This document shows, piece after piece, positions 63,711 through 64,000 of a DNA stretch of 64,000 nt; the stretch's first letter is position 1; every line of letters starts with the position of its first letter. Below the pieces are notes generated by a model. It was given only the letters and a program-made list of their open reading frames with translations, had not been told where the DNA came from and did no database searches. The stretch spans positions 62,001 through 126,000 of the forward strand of contig JALGSU010000005.1 in NCBI GenBank assembly GCA_029821735.1. The letters are read 5' to 3'. This stretch comes from Candidatus Zipacnadia bacterium. Its GTDB lineage: Bacteria > Armatimonadota > Zipacnadia > Zipacnadales > UBA5352. A program made the position numbers and the translations under genes.

Positions 63711-64000
63711 TCACTTGACCGCGCCGGCGGTCAGGCCACGTATGATGTGCTTCTGGAAGACAAGGTAGAGTACCATCAGCGGGATCACCGAGACCGTCAC
63801 ACCCGCGAGGATCGCTCCCCAGTTCGCGATGTGCTCCCCCTGGAAATTCAGCAGACCGATCGGCAAGGTGTAGTGGCCGGACCCGGCGACGAAGACCATG
63901 GCAAAGGGCAACTCGTTCCAGATCCATGCGGCCTGGAATATCGCCACCGTGGCGACGGCAGGACGGGCGACGGGCATGAAAACTGACCAGAGAATCCGCA
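63711..64000 (-). CDS. Carbohydrate ABC transporter permease, C-terminal part (runs off the window)
   Basis: The last 96 residues of a MalG/YesQ-type inner-membrane permease. The segment L-W-S-V-F-M-P-V-A-R-P-A-V near the edge follows the usual EAA loop, which itself lies beyond 64000. Two transmembrane helices follow (A-T-V-A-I-F-Q-A-A-W and V-I-P-L-M-V-L-Y-L-V-F-Q), with the conserved F-Q-K-H-I-I-R-G-L-T-A-G-A-V-K C-terminal end. It would import sugars or oligosaccharides with a binding protein, a second permease and an MsmK-type ATPase. The stop is 23 bases before the start of the secreted hydrolase, so the two share an operon. Confidence 0.9.
   Translation of the reverse strand, partial: RILWSVFMPVARPAVATVAIFQAAWIWNELPFAMVFVAGSGHYTLPIGLLNFQGEHIANWGAILAGVTVSVIPLMVLYLVFQKHIIRGLTAGAVK

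Noticed and set aside
1..64000. CRISPR arrays, prophage, insertion sequences, rRNA or tRNA genes
   Set aside because: No regularly spaced repeats, integrase/transposase genes, terminal repeats or recognisable structural RNA were found by reading both strands.

Overview
The window is about 64 kb of GC-rich, densely coding bacterial DNA with no rRNA, tRNA, CRISPR array or insertion sequence that I could recognise. The gene content suggests a diderm member of the Terrabacteria, most likely Armatimonadota. The order clpC - yacL-like PIN/TRAM - ispDF is typical of Gram-positive relatives, and lexA has a Bacillus-type SOS box in its own promoter. Yet the cell clearly has an outer membrane (TolC/adaptor/RND operon) and many secreted carbohydrate-active proteins. 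The phylum assignment is inference from content, not from a phylogeny.

Layout. 1-4583 (minus): start of a family 2 glycosyltransferase, an orphan 2-oxoacid dehydrogenase E1 beta, an SMP-30 lactonase and a large secreted glycosidase-like protein. 4710-10260 (minus): stand-alone Clp N-domain protein, ClpC, PIN/TRAM membrane protein and fused IspDF. 10334-18508 (minus): ilvE, a sugar isomerase, a 43-residue membrane microprotein, a Gfo/Idh/MocA dehydrogenase, an EEP phosphatase, a sulfatase and a polytopic membrane protein. 18581-22218: accessory patch with an AlbA_2 gene wedged between a remnant 3' end and a secreted propeller protein, plus a decayed secreted gene. 22252-25354: type II secretion/pilus ATPase, TPR protein and a half-length GspF-like protein. 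25433-40154: glycan/glycolipid catabolism region (six-hairpin glycosidase-like protein, heparinase II/III, GH20-like, PL22-like propeller, PIG-L deacetylase, two tandem ceramidase-like proteins, alpha/beta hydrolase, sugar isomerase, lipoprotein). 40290-49776: ComM/YifB ATPase, frameshifted secreted SGNH hydrolase, lone SIR2-like protein, frameshifted secreted protein, metallo-beta-lactamase, ThuA-like protein, two sugar isomerases and a PHP phosphoesterase. 49821-54535: Pcm, RsbU-type phosphatase, LexA, methyltransferase and a TIM-barrel-like protein. 54643-62561: membrane protein, then an AbrB-like/TolC/adaptor/RND/P-II-like efflux operon. 62636-64000 (minus): secreted metallo-beta-lactamase and the end of a sugar ABC permease.

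How it works together. Most accessory genes fit a heterotroph that degrades acidic, sulfated or acetylated glycans outside the cytoplasm, imports the products (ABC permease) and processes them with TIM-barrel isomerases and an oxidoreductase. Interspersed are conserved housekeeping blocks. Several secreted genes carry single frameshifts, which either reflect decay of the catabolic repertoire or assembly errors. Points most worth a second look are the ClpC whose middle domain has been replaced, the AlbA_2 insertion patch, the lone SIR2-like gene, the efflux operon bracketed by an AbrB-like regulator and a P-II-like protein, and the SOS box at lexA.
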